Shown: positions 33,220 to 42,113, counted from the stretch's first letter. The stretch is DNA of 64,000 nucleotides from Kitasatospora mediocidica KCTC 9733 (GCF_000744225.1 NZ_JQLN01000005.1:2627001-2691000), one strand, 5' to 3'. Notes: generated by a model not told the origin, from the sequence alone. Numbers and translations are program-made.

Positions 33220-34086
33220 ATGACCGCCAGCGTCGAGCCGTCCCCTGGTCCGTCCGCCCGGTTGCTGGAGCTCTTCGACGGCCACCGGCTGACCCCCACC
33301 CAGCGCCGGATCGCGCATGCACTGGTCCGGCACGCCGGTGAGGCGCCGTTCCTCTCCAGTGTCGAGGTGGCGGAGCTGGCCGGGGTCAGCCAGCCCTCGG
33401 TCACCCGTTTCGCGGTGGCCCTCGGCTACGACGGCTACCCGGCGCTGCGCAAGCGCCTGCGTGACCTCGGGGCCGGGGAGCCGGCTGTCTCGGAGAGCGC
33501 GGCCGACGTGGTGCGCAACGAGCACCAGCAGGCCGTGCTGGCTGAGATCGCGCACCTGCAGCGGCTGGCCGGACTGCTGGCCGACCCCGAGCCGATCGTC
33601 CGTGCCGCCCGGCTGCTGGCCGCCTCCCGGCCGCTGCCGGTGCTCGGCCTGCGGGCCGCCTCCGCGCAGGCCCGCGGGTTCGCGTACTTCGCCGCCAAGG
33701 TCCACCCGGACATCCGGTTGCTGGACGAGGGCGGCAGCATGCTCGTCGACCGGATCGAGCAGGCGGCCGCGGCCGGCGCCTCCGCGCTGCTCTGCTTCGC
33801 GCTGCCGCGCTACCCTCGCGAGCTGATGGACGCGCTGGCGGTGGCCCGGGACTGCGGCCTGACCGTGCTGACCGTCGCGGACAGCGCGTTCGCGCCGGTC
33901 GCCAAGCTCTCCGACCTCCTGCTGCCGGCCGAGGTCGGCACCGGGCTGGTGTTCGACACGGCCTGCGCCCCGATGGTGCTGGGACGCGTGCTGCTGCAGA
34001 GCATGTGTGATGAACTCCCGGGCGCGGAAGCCCGGTTGGAGTCCATCGAGCACTCGGCGGCGACCCGTGGACTCTTCCTGGAATAG
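33220..34086 (+). CDS. MurR/RpiR-family regulator with SIS domain
   Basis: A 288-residue regulator. The N-terminal RpiR helix-turn-helix has LTPTQRRIAHALVRHAGEAP and VEVAELAGVSQPSVTRFAVALGYDGYPALR. The C-terminal SIS sugar-phosphate-binding domain has GLRAASAQARGFAYFA and LCFALPRYPRELMDALAVARDCG. The ATG at 33220 follows GAAGGGAGCC and is clearly the start. It lies close to hutH but beyond a convergent gene. In some bacteria RpiR-type proteins (HutR) regulate histidine use, so it is a candidate hut regulator. A sugar phosphate ligand is equally possible. Confidence 0.88.
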   Translation: MTASVEPSPGPSARLLELFDGHRLTPTQRRIAHALVRHAGEAPFLSSVEVAELAGVSQPSVTRFAVALGYDGYPALRKRLRDLGAGEPAVSESAADVVRNEHQQAVLAEIAHLQRLAGLLADPEPIVRAARLLAASRPLPVLGLRAASAQARGFAYFAAKVHPDIRLLDEGGSMLVDRIEQAAAAGASALLCFALPRYPRELMDALAVARDCGLTVLTVADSAFAPVAKLSDLLLPAEVGTGLVFDTACAPMVLGRVLLQSMCDELPGAEARLESIEHSAATRGLFLE

Positions 34087-34091
34087 GCCGG

Positions 34092-34117
34092 CGCAGGCAT
34101 AGGCCTACCGGCCTGCG
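34092..34117 (+). terminator. Weak hairpin after the RpiR gene
   Basis: CGCAGGC (34092-34098) pairs with GCCTGCG (34111-34117); the loop contains the palindrome TAGGCCTA. Probably a terminator for the RpiR gene. Confidence 0.45.
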
Positions 34118-34152
34118 GGCATCCCCTCTGTAGGGCGAACGGGGGTGTCCGC

Positions 34153-34503
34153 ATGCGCGTGATCCACGAGATGAGACCGGTCGGCCGGCTCTCCTCCGGA
34201 GCGGAGGAATGGGCCTGCCCGACCTGCGGCCGCCGGGTGGCCCTGGCCGGTCCGCCGAAGCCGGGCCTGACGGTGCTGGAGGCCGGCGACGAGTCGGCGG
34301 TGCACGTCGGCATCGTCGATCCCGGCCCGAACGCGGACTCGCCGGCCGAGCGGTACGGGCTGGGCCCGGTCCAGGAGATCCCCCGCCCGCCCTCCATGCC
34401 CGTGCTGCCCGTCAGCCCGCCGGACGACTCCGCCGCCGCCGAGCAGGACCGCCGCTGGCTCGCCGAGATCGGCATCGACTGGGACGGCGGCGCGGCCGCC
34501 TGA
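34153..34503 (+). CDS. Small hypothetical protein with one CxxC pair
   Basis: A 116-residue acidic protein. The N-terminal part contains EEWACPTCGRRVAL, a single CxxC knuckle that could be half a zinc ribbon. The remainder is rich in Pro, Asp and Gly and ends with RRWLAEIGIDWDGG. Homologues of this shape are frequent in Streptomyces without function. Upstream GGGGGTG acts as a plausible ribosome site. Codon use supports a genuine gene. Confidence 0.7.
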   Translation: MRVIHEMRPVGRLSSGAEEWACPTCGRRVALAGPPKPGLTVLEAGDESAVHVGIVDPGPNADSPAERYGLGPVQEIPRPPSMPVLPVSPPDDSAAAEQDRRWLAEIGIDWDGGAAA

Positions 34504-34913
34504 CGCCTACCCGCCTTCCCTCTCTTTCGCCTCTCCAGGCCTTCCCTGCAACCAAGTTGACGATTCGTCAGCAAGGTTGAAAGGTGAACAGTCGGATGCC
34601 GAAGTGCCTGGATTTCGCGCGTAGAATGAACCGTGGGTGTCGCCGGGGCAACTCTCTGTCGAGGTTCTTGCCGCCCTCGAGGTGCGTCGCTAGTGTCGGC
34701 GGCAAGAAGCAGTCAGGACTTGTGCGGGCCTGACCCCTTGGCCTTCTCTTCCTCATCTCCGCTGGCCAGAACGTGGCCGATTACCCCGGCATGCCCCTAG
34801 TGGGCTGCTCGGCCATGCCCCGCAGAGCATCACGACCACCGACCGCCGGTGCCGCCGCAGCGCGGCCCGGCCCTCGAATCCGTTCGTTTCATGCGTATGC
34901 CGTGGGAGCTATC
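34504..34913 (+). promoter_or_regulatory. Control region upstream of the PKS gene
   Basis: A stretch of about 410 bases, clearly less G+C-rich than its surroundings. It contains TTGACG (34557-34562) overlapping the dyad TGACG-ATT-CGTCA (34558-34570), which suggests a regulated -35 element, and a degenerate TCGCGCGTAG at 34615. No small gene is convincing. The PKS frame is open from GTG 34773, but the 47 codons before the TTG at 34914 do not look like protein. Confidence 0.45.
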
Positions 34914-37847
34914 TTGCGTGACATAGCAATTGTCGGTATGGGCTGCCGTTTTCCGGGCGCCGCGAACCTTTCCGAGTACTGGCGAATACTCCGCCGTGGG
35001 GAGCGCCAGTTCCGGGCCGTCCCGCCGGAACGCTGGGACCACTCGCTCGTGCACACCCCGCAGGACCGTCGCGCCCGTGCCGGAACGTACACCGACCGGC
35101 TCGCGACGATCGACGGCGTCGACCAGTTCGACGCCCGGCACTACCGGATGAGTCCGCGCCGGGTGCAGTCCATGGACCCGCAGCACCGCCTGCTGCTGGA
35201 CGCCTCCCGCGAGGCCCTCCAGGACGCCGGCTGGGAGCGTCGGCCGTTCGACCGCGAATCCACCGGGGTCTTCTTCGGCCTGAACATCAACGAGTACCTC
35301 GAACTCGTCCCCGACGTGCTCACCATGCCCTCGGCCACCCTGCCGGGCGCGCTGCTCAACATGGCGGCGGCCAACGTCAGCCAGTACTTCGACCTGCACG
35401 GCCCGAGCTTCGCCGTGGACGCCGCCTGCTCCGCGACGCTGGTCGCGCTGCACCAGGCGCTCGGCCACCTGGCCAGCGGCGAGTGCCGGGTGGCCCTGGT
35501 GGGCGGGGCGTATCTCGCGCTGGAACCCAGGACGCTGCTGTCCTTCTCCAAGGTCGGCGCGATCTCCGCGGGCGGGGTCTGCCGGCCGTTCGACAAGGAC
35601 GCGGACGGCTTCGTGCTGGGCGACGGCGCGGGTGTGGTCGTGCTGCGCCCGCTGGCCGACGCGCTGGCCGACGGAGACCGGGTCTACGCGGTGATCCAGG
35701 GCATCGGCAGCTCCAACGACGGCACCGCGGAAGGGCCGATGACCCCGCGCAGCGGGGGGCAGCTGACCGCACTGCGGCGGGCCTACGCGGACGCAGGCTG
35801 CCCGCCCGGCTCGGTCGGGTTCTTCGAGGCGCACGGCACCGCCACGGTCGTCGGCGACGCAGCCGAGCTGGACGCCATCACCGAGCTGCGCAGGTCCGAG
35901 CCGGCCGAGCCGACCGAGGCCTACCTCTCCTCGGTGAAGTCGCTGATCGGCCATTCGCTCGGCGCCTCCGGCGCCGCCTCGCTGATCAAGACCGCGCTGA
36001 TGCTGCACCACCGGACCGTCGTGCCGATGCCGCCGACCCAGTCGCCGCGCCCCGACGACCTGGCCGCGGCGAAGCTGCGGATCCCGCTGGCCGCCGTGCC
36101 GTGGGAGCACACCGGGACGGATCCGCGCCGGGCCGGGGTGAGCAACTTCGGTTTCGGCGGCACCAATGTGCACGTGGTGCTGGAGGAGGCCCCGCGGTCG
36201 GAGCCCGCCGACCCGCCGGAGGCCGCCGCCGACGACCAGCCGCAGCTGTTCGTCTTCTCCGCGGCCACGCTGGACCGGCTGGAGTCCCACCTGGTCCGGT
36301 TCCTGGAGACGCTGCAGGACACCCCCGACCTGCCGCTGTCCGCGATCGCCCGGACGCTGGCCGGCCGCAAGCTGCTGCCGGCCCGCCTCTCGGTGGTCGC
36401 GGGATCGCCGGCCGAGTTGCGCAGCCGCGTCCAACAGGCCCGCTCCGCGCTCGCGTTGGGCCGGGTCGGGGCGCTGGGCGAGGGCCTGTACGCGGCGGCC
36501 GCGACGCTGCCCGAGGCGGATCGCGCGATCGCCCTGGTCTTCCCCGGCCAGGGCAGCCAGCGGCCCGGCATGGCGCGGGACCTGTACGGGCGCTTCCTCG
36601 CCGTGCGGGCCGGTGTCGACTACTGGAACGCGCTGGCCACGGCCGAGCCCGGTGGCTTCGCGCTGCTGGACGCGGTGTACGGGCCGGACAGCGACTCGCC
36701 CGAGGGGCGCCGCCGGCTCACCGGCACCGACGTGTGCCAGCCGGTGCTCGGCGCGTTCGGGGTGGCACTCGCCCGGTTCGCCGCCGGGCTCGGCGTCACG
36801 CCGGCCGTCAGCTTCGGCCACAGCGTCGGGGAGTTCCCGGCGGCGGTGCTGGCCGGAGCGCTGGACGACGCCGAGTGCGCGGGGCTGCTGCTGAGCCGCG
36901 GCGCCACCATGCGCGGCGCCGAGTCGGTGCGCAGCGGCGGGATGGTCGCGGTGCGGGCCACCGCGGCGGAGGCCGAACCGCTGGTCGAGGGCCTGGACGA
37001 GGTCTGGGTGGCCTGCTGGAACCACCCCCGCCAACTGGTGTTCAGCGGAACCGCGCAGGCGCTCGCGGAGCTGACCGCGCGCTGCGAGCGGGCGGGGCTG
37101 ACGGTCACCGTGCTCCAGGTCTCCAACGGGTTCCACTCGCCGCTGCTCGACCCGGTGCTGGCGGAGCTGACCGGAGACTTGGCGGACCGTCGGATCACCG
37201 CGCCCGAGAGCGTGTTCGTCTCCTCGGTGAGCGGCGCCGTGGAGGACGACCCGGCGGCGCTGCGCGAGCTGTGGGGGCGGCACGCCGGCTCCCCGGTGCG
37301 GTTCGCGGACTCGGTGGGTGCGGCCTTCGCGGCCGGCGCCCGGGTCTTCGTCCAGGTCTGCGGCGGCGCCGGGCTGCTCGGAGCCGTCCGGCGCTGTGTC
37401 CCGGAGCCCGAGCGGGTGCACTGCGTCGCGTTCACCGACGAGGAGCCGGACGAGGCCCGTACCTTCCTCGCCGCGCTCGGCCAACTCACCGTGCTGGGCG
37501 TGGACATCGACCTCCCCGCGCTGGTGCCGGCCGGCGCGACGCTGGCGACCCTGCCGCCCTCGCCGCTCGCCGCCGAGTCGCACTGGCACCCCCGGGTCGC
37601 CTCCCGGGTGCCCGCCCCGCCGAGCGCGCCCGGCCTCGCCGCCGTCGAGCGCGGCGGACCGGCGGCCGCGTACCGGCCCGCGCAGCCGTCCGCCGGACGG
37701 CCCGCCGAGCCGGCGCCGGCGCCCGCCCCGCACCGGCGCCCGCCTCCGGCCCCGTCACCCTGCCCACCCCGCTGCCCCGGTCCGCCCCCGCGGCCGCCGC
37801 GGTGCCCGTACGCCCAGTCGAGCTCCCCGAGAGACAGGACTCCATGA
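34914..37847 (+). CDS. Type I polyketide synthase, ketosynthase-acyltransferase (KS-AT)
   Basis: About 977 residues. The TTG start follows GGGAG and gives the standard DIAIVGMGCRFPG N-terminus; GTG 34773 is a longer alternative. The KS domain (residues 3-430) has active Cys172 in DAACSATL, His307 in EAHGTATVVGD, and Lys342/His347 in SVKSLIGHSLGAS. The AT domain (about 540-830) has FPGQGSQRPGM, Ser637 in FGHSVGEFPA and a NGFHSPL motif, which indicates malonyl-CoA. No KR, DH, ER, ACP or TE is present. After residue ~935 a Pro-rich tail appears out of frame with a downstream coding-like frame. The stop overlaps the next ATG (ATGA). It presumably performs one chain extension for the ACP-AONS partner. 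Confidence 0.88.
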   Translation: MRDIAIVGMGCRFPGAANLSEYWRILRRGERQFRAVPPERWDHSLVHTPQDRRARAGTYTDRLATIDGVDQFDARHYRMSPRRVQSMDPQHRLLLDASREALQDAGWERRPFDRESTGVFFGLNINEYLELVPDVLTMPSATLPGALLNMAAANVSQYFDLHGPSFAVDAACSATLVALHQALGHLASGECRVALVGGAYLALEPRTLLSFSKVGAISAGGVCRPFDKDADGFVLGDGAGVVVLRPLADALADGDRVYAVIQGIGSSNDGTAEGPMTPRSGGQLTALRRAYADAGCPPGSVGFFEAHGTATVVGDAAELDAITELRRSEPAEPTEAYLSSVKSLIGHSLGASGAASLIKTALMLHHRTVVPMPPTQSPRPDDLAAAKLRIPLAAVPWEHTGTDPRRAGVSNFGFGGTNVHVVLEEAPRSEPADPPEAAADDQPQLFVFSAATLDRLESHLVRFLETLQDTPDLPLSAIARTLAGRKLLPARLSVVAGSPAELRSRVQQARSALALGRVGALGEGLYAAAATLPEADRAIALVFPGQGSQRPGMARDLYGRFLAVRAGVDYWNALATAEPGGFALLDAVYGPDSDSPEGRRRLTGTDVCQPVLGAFGVALARFAAGLGVTPAVSFGHSVGEFPAAVLAGALDDAECAGLLLSRGATMRGAESVRSGGMVAVRATAAEAEPLVEGLDEVWVACWNHPRQLVFSGTAQALAELTARCERAGLTVTVLQVSNGFHSPLLDPVLAELTGDLADRRITAPESVFVSSVSGAVEDDPAALRELWGRHAGSPVRFADSVGAAFAAGARVFVQVCGGAGLLGAVRRCVPEPERVHCVAFTDEEPDEARTFLAALGQLTVLGVDIDLPALVPAGATLATLPPSPLAAESHWHPRVASRVPAPPSAPGLAAVERGGPAAAYRPAQPSAGRPAEPAPAPAPHRRPPPAPSPCPPRCPGPPPRPPRCPYAQSSSPRDRTP

Positions 37848-39625
37848 TGAACGACGTCGTGTCACTGCTCCGTGAACAGCTGAGTCTGCTCCAGGCCTAC
37901 GCCGCTCCCGCCGCCGCCTCGTCGGCACCCGCTGCCGCACCCGCTGCCGCCGCCGTCCGCGTCCCGGCCCAGGTGGGGGCGAGTGTCGTCAGCCGGCCAC
38001 TGATCGAGCAGTGGTCGGTCGGCGTCGACCTGCCGGCCGCGGCCCTGGCGCCCGCGCCGTCCCGTCCGGCGGTCGCCGCCGCGGAGCAGAGCCGGGTGCG
38101 CGACCTGGTGTATGCCGAGATCTCGGCGGTGAGCGCCTTCCCGGTGACGCAGCTGAGCGACGAGGTGCTGGTCGGGCAGGACCTCGGCTTCGACTCCCTG
38201 ATGGTCACCGAGCTGCTGGAGCGGCTGCGGCGGGCCTTCCCGGTGGCGGCCGGGCAGATGGTCGAGGGGTTCCTCCCCAAGCAGCCCACCATCGCGCAGG
38301 TCGTCGAGGTGACGTCCGGGCTGCTCGGCCTGCCGACCGCCGCGCCCGCCGCGCCCGTCGAGCTCGCGCCCGTCGAGCTCGCGCCCGCGCAGCCCGCTCC
38401 CGCGCCCGCCGCACTGCCGCGCCCCGCCGCGGCCGAGCAGCGGATCGAGGACTTCCCCGAGCTGGTCCAGCTCGAACAGCGGATCGCCGGCATCGGCCGC
38501 AACCCGTACTTCCTGCTGCACGAGGGCACGATGCGGGACACCACCAAGGTCGGCGACCAGGAGCTGATCTCCTTCTCCGGCTACAACTACCTCGGCCTCT
38601 CCGGCCACCCGGTGGTCACGGCGGCCGTCAAGGACGCGGTGGACCGCTACGGCAGCTCGGTGTCGGCCAGCCGCTTCCTCTCCGGCGACCGCCCGGTGCA
38701 CCGCGAGCTGGAGTCCGAACTCGCCGCCCTGAACGGCTGCGAGGCGGCGCTCGCGCTGGTCAGCGGGCACGCCACCAACGTCAGCGTGATCGGTCACCTG
38801 ATGGGCCCGCAGGACCTGATCCTGCACGACTCGCTGGCGCACGACAGCATCCTGCAGGGCTGCAAGCTCTCCGGCGCGCGCCGCCGTCCGTTCCCGCACA
38901 ACGACATGGCGGCCCTGGACGCCCTGCTGACCAAGGTCCGCCACGAGTACCGGCGGGTGCTGGTCGTGGTCGAGGGCGTCTACAGCATGGACGGCGACCT
39001 GGTCGACCTGCCGGCCCTGATCGAGGTGAAGCAGCGGCACGGCGTGCTGGTGATGGTCGACGAGGCGCACAGCCTGGGCGTCGTGGGCGCCGGTGGCGGC
39101 GGAGTCGGCGAGCACTTCGCGGTGGACCGCTCGCAGGTCGACCTGTGGGCCGGCACGCTCTCCAAGTCGTTCGCCGGGTGCGGTGGTTACGTGGCCGGCA
39201 CGGAACGGGTGATCACCTACCTGAAGTGCTCGGTGCCCGGCTTCGTCTACAGCGTCGGCCTGACGCCGGCCAACACGGCGGCCTCGCTCGCGGCGATCCG
39301 GGTGATGCGCGACGAGCCCGAGCGCCTCAAGCGGCTGGCGGAGAACTCCGACCGGTTCCTGCGGCTGGCCCGCGAGGCCGGGATCGACACCGGGGACAGC
39401 TACGGCTCACCGGTGATCCCGGCCATCGTCAAGGACTCGGCCAAGGCGGTCCAGCTCTCGGCGGCCCTCTTCGACCGCGGGGTGAGCGCCAATCCGATCC
39501 TGCACCCGGCGGTGGCCGAGGAGTTGACCCGGCTGCGGTTCTTCGTCACCAGCGAGCACACCACCGAGCAGATCGACTACAGCGTCGCCGCGCTCGCCGA
39601 GCAGTGGCGCCGGCTGAACTGCTGA
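37844..39625 (+). CDS. Acyl carrier protein fused to PLP-dependent alpha-oxoamine synthase (AONS)
   Basis: 593 residues. The N-terminal helix VVSLLREQLSLLQAY looks like a linker or docking helix. An Ala/Pro stretch leads to an ACP (about 82-163) with phosphopantetheine Ser118 in DLGFDSLM, then another Ala/Pro linker with a repeated PVELA. The C-terminal alpha-oxoamine synthase (about 205-593) has FSGYNYLGLSGHP, the PLP-contacting His333, VDEAHSLG (Asp406, His409) and the Schiff-base Lys441 in GTLSKSFAGCGG. AONS enzymes join an acyl thioester with an amino acid, losing CO2, to give an alpha-amino ketone. Here the enzyme likely offloads the PKS product. The ATG overlaps the KS-AT stop. Confidence 0.9.
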   Translation: MMNDVVSLLREQLSLLQAYAAPAAASSAPAAAPAAAAVRVPAQVGASVVSRPLIEQWSVGVDLPAAALAPAPSRPAVAAAEQSRVRDLVYAEISAVSAFPVTQLSDEVLVGQDLGFDSLMVTELLERLRRAFPVAAGQMVEGFLPKQPTIAQVVEVTSGLLGLPTAAPAAPVELAPVELAPAQPAPAPAALPRPAAAEQRIEDFPELVQLEQRIAGIGRNPYFLLHEGTMRDTTKVGDQELISFSGYNYLGLSGHPVVTAAVKDAVDRYGSSVSASRFLSGDRPVHRELESELAALNGCEAALALVSGHATNVSVIGHLMGPQDLILHDSLAHDSILQGCKLSGARRRPFPHNDMAALDALLTKVRHEYRRVLVVVEGVYSMDGDLVDLPALIEVKQRHGVLVMVDEAHSLGVVGAGGGGVGEHFAVDRSQVDLWAGTLSKSFAGCGGYVAGTERVITYLKCSVPGFVYSVGLTPANTAASLAAIRVMRDEPERLKRLAENSDRFLRLAREAGIDTGDSYGSPVIPAIVKDSAKAVQLSAALFDRGVSANPILHPAVAEELTRLRFFVTSEHTTEQIDYSVAALAEQWRRLNC

Positions 39626-39637
39626 ACCGGCGGACCG

Positions 39638-39672
39638 CGGGGTGCCCCGGGCCCGGTGCCCGGGGCACCCCG
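39638..39672 (+). terminator. Hairpin between ACP-AONS and MMPL genes
   Basis: A perfect 15-bp stem (39638-39652 with 39658-39672), loop CCGGT, 12 bases after the AONS stop. It should reduce read-through into the MMPL gene or force a separate promoter in the 39673-39748 gap. Confidence 0.75.
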
Positions 39673-39748
39673 GCCGCGCGGCGTGCCCATGCGCTGACGT
39701 ACCCCATGTCCCGGTGACGACCGAGCCGATCGAGGAGCAGGACCCGCC

Positions 39749-41974
39749 GTGCACACCTCCGAACTCTCCGACCCGCGGCCGACCGGGCCCACCGGGTCGC
39801 TCCCCACCCGGCCCCCGCTGCCGCTGCGCCGCCCGCGGGCCGTCCTGCTCGTCGCGCTGCTCTTCCTGGTGCTCACCGGGGTGCTGTCGGGCGGCACGCT
39901 CGGCGTGCTGAAGTCCGGCGGATTCGACGACCCGGCCGCCGACTCGGTGGCCGCGGCCAAGCTGTTGCAGCAGAGGTTCCCCGCCGCGCAGCCCGACCTG
40001 TTCGTGCTGGTCCGGGACGCGGGCGGGAGCGCGGACAGCCCGTCGAGCACGGCGCTGGGCCGGTCCGTGCTGGACCAGCTGTCCCGGCAGTCCGGGGTGC
40101 GGGTGGTGGCCTCGTACTACGACGGCGGCGACCCGGCGCTGCGCTCGGCCGACGGTTCGGCGGGCCTGACCGCCGTCGCGGTGGCCGGCGACCAGGACGC
40201 GGTGGGCCGCCGGGTCCGCACCCTGCACACGCTGCTGGCCGGCCGGCACGGGGCCGACAGCGTGCAGTTCGGCGGCATCGGTCAGATCGACAACGACCTG
40301 ACCGACCGGATCGCGCAGGACCTGGCGCTGGCGGAGTCGGTGGCGATCCCGCTGACCCTGCTGCTCCTGGTGCTGGTCTTCCGCGGCGTGGTGGCGGCCC
40401 TGCTGCCGCTGGCGATCGGGGTGTTGGCGATCGTCGGGGCGCTGGCGGCGCTCTGGGGGCTGGCGGAGTTCACCTCGGTGTCGATCTTCTCCACCAATCT
40501 CGTCACCGCGCTCGGCCTCGGTCTGGCGGTCGACTACAGTCTGCTGATCGTTGCCCGCTACCGACAGGAACGAACGTGCGGGGACGGCGACTTGGCGGCC
40601 CTTCGGCGCACCCTGGGGACGGCCGGGCGGACCGTGCTGTTCAGTGCCGTCATCGTCGCCTCGGTGCTGCTCAGTCTGCTGGTCTTCCGGCTCTACTTCC
40701 TGCGGTCGTTCGCCTTCGCTGGGGTGGCCACCGTGGTGATCGCGGTGCTGGGCGCGCTCGGGCCGCTGCCCGCGGCGCTCCTGCTGCTGGGCGACCGGAT
40801 CGACAAGTGGCCGGTCGGGCGGATCCGCGCGGACCGGCCGGTGCCCGAACTGCGCCTGTGGGGACGGATCGCGGGCGGCGCGATGCGCCGTCCGGCGGCG
40901 TCCGGCCTGCTGGTGGTGGGCGCACTGCTGGTGCTGGCCCTGCCGCTGGGGCACGCCCAGTTCGGCATCCCGGACGCGCGGGCGCTGCCGAAGGGCACCG
41001 AGAGCCGCCAGGTGGCCGACCTGCTGACCGGCTCCTTCCCCGGAGGCAACGGCGACGCCCTCACCGTGGTCGCCCCCGCCTGGACCGACGACCCCTCCGG
41101 TGCCGACCTGGCGCAGTACGCGCGGGCGCTCTCCGCGGTGCCCGGCGTCGACGAAGTAGCAAGCCCGGCAGGCGTGTTCGCGGCCGGCTCGGCGACCCCC
41201 GCCGGCCCGCCCGGGGGGATGACCGACGGCTCGTCGGTCCGCTTCGAGCTGGAGACCCGGGTGGTGCCCTACTCCGCGCAGGGCAGCACGCTGGCCGGAC
41301 GGGTGCGGGCGGTGCCGGTGCCCGCCGGCCGAACGGTGCACGTCGCCGGTCTGGCCGCCCAACTGGCCGACACCACCAGCTCGTTGTCGAGCCGGCTGCC
41401 CTGGGCGGTGGGCCTGGCGGTGCTCGCCACGCTGGTCCTGCTGCTGCTCGCCACCGGCAGTCTGCTGCTGCCGGTGAAGGCGGTGCTCTTCAACGGGCTC
41501 GGCCTGGCCGCCGTGACGGGGGCGATGGTCTGGGTCTTCACCGACGGCCACCTGTCCGGGCTGCTCGGCTTCACCCCCTCGCCGCTGGCGATCACCATGC
41601 CGGTGCTGCTGGTCTGCGTCGCCTATGCGCTCTCGATGGACTACGAGGTCTTCCTGCTCTCCCGGATCAAGGAGCGGCACGTCGCGGGGGACGCCGTGCC
41701 GCTGTCGGTGCGGGCCGGGCTCGGCGAGAGCGGGCCGATCATCAGCGCCGCGGCCGGGCTGCTGGCGGTGTCGTTCTTCGCGATCGGGCTCTCCGGGGTC
41801 TCGCTGGTGAAGTTCTTCGGGCTGGGGACGGGGATCGCGATCCTGCTGGACGCGGTGCTGATCCGCGGGGTCCTGGTGCCGGTCTTCTTCCGCCTGGCGG
41901 GGGAGCGGGCCTGGTGGGCACCGGCCCCGCTCAAGCGGCTGACCAGGCGCTTCGAGATGGCCTCGGGGCACTGA
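39749..41974 (+). CDS. MMPL-family (RND) lipid/small-molecule exporter
   Basis: 741 residues, a complete MMPL protein with twelve predicted helices in two halves. Each half has a periplasmic-type loop after its first helix and the Asp-Tyr pair of proton-relay MMPLs: Asp262-Tyr263 in LAVDYSLLI and Asp631-Tyr632 in LSMDYEVFLLSRI. GTG start after GAGGAGCAGGA. MMPL proteins export lipids, glycolipids and polyketide-derived molecules across the actinobacterial membrane, often from genes beside the synthase. The product of the upstream KS-AT and ACP-AONS proteins is the likely cargo (inference from position). Confidence 0.9.
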   Translation: MHTSELSDPRPTGPTGSLPTRPPLPLRRPRAVLLVALLFLVLTGVLSGGTLGVLKSGGFDDPAADSVAAAKLLQQRFPAAQPDLFVLVRDAGGSADSPSSTALGRSVLDQLSRQSGVRVVASYYDGGDPALRSADGSAGLTAVAVAGDQDAVGRRVRTLHTLLAGRHGADSVQFGGIGQIDNDLTDRIAQDLALAESVAIPLTLLLLVLVFRGVVAALLPLAIGVLAIVGALAALWGLAEFTSVSIFSTNLVTALGLGLAVDYSLLIVARYRQERTCGDGDLAALRRTLGTAGRTVLFSAVIVASVLLSLLVFRLYFLRSFAFAGVATVVIAVLGALGPLPAALLLLGDRIDKWPVGRIRADRPVPELRLWGRIAGGAMRRPAASGLLVVGALLVLALPLGHAQFGIPDARALPKGTESRQVADLLTGSFPGGNGDALTVVAPAWTDDPSGADLAQYARALSAVPGVDEVASPAGVFAAGSATPAGPPGGMTDGSSVRFELETRVVPYSAQGSTLAGRVRAVPVPAGRTVHVAGLAAQLADTTSSLSSRLPWAVGLAVLATLVLLLLATGSLLLPVKAVLFNGLGLAAVTGAMVWVFTDGHLSGLLGFTPSPLAITMPVLLVCVAYALSMDYEVFLLSRIKERHVAGDAVPLSVRAGLGESGPIISAAAGLLAVSFFAIGLSGVSLVKFFGLGTGIAILLDAVLIRGVLVPVFFRLAGERAWWAPAPLKRLTRRFEMASGH

Positions 41975-41993
41975 GCCGGGCGGCCCGGCCGGC

Positions 41994-42007
41994 GAATGGA
42001 TCCATTC
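41994..42007. promoter_or_regulatory. Palindrome GAATGGATCCATTC upstream of hutU
   Basis: A perfect 14-bp palindrome 20 bases after the MMPL stop. Its core GAATGGATCCAT recurs at 42136, just downstream of the probable hutU -10 element, so the two look like an operator pair. Confidence 0.5.
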
Positions 42008-42011
42008 AGAG

Positions 42012-42049
42012 CGGTCCCCGGCGGCAGGTCGCCTTGCGGTCGGGGACCG
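42012..42049 (+). terminator. Hairpin after the MMPL gene
   Basis: A 9-bp stem CGGTCCCCG (42012-42020) with CGGGGACCG (42041-42049) around a 20-base loop; probably ends the MMPL transcript. Confidence 0.5.
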
Positions 42050-42113
42050 GCCCGGCGCACCGTGGAGGAGGGGCGATCCGCTCCGGGGTCTGGCCCGGTA
42101 CCTGGTGATTGGA

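Noticed and set aside
34830..37733. 967-codon minus-strand open frame opposite the PKS
   Set aside because: Arg/Gly/Gln-rich shadow of a gene with intact KS and AT motifs.
35483..37843. Long open frame running through the KS-AT gene into the ACP-AONS frame
   Set aside because: Upstream of about 37730 it reads as Arg/Gly/Ala-rich noise in the shadow of the KS-AT frame, which has intact motifs. Only the part after 37730 is coding-like.
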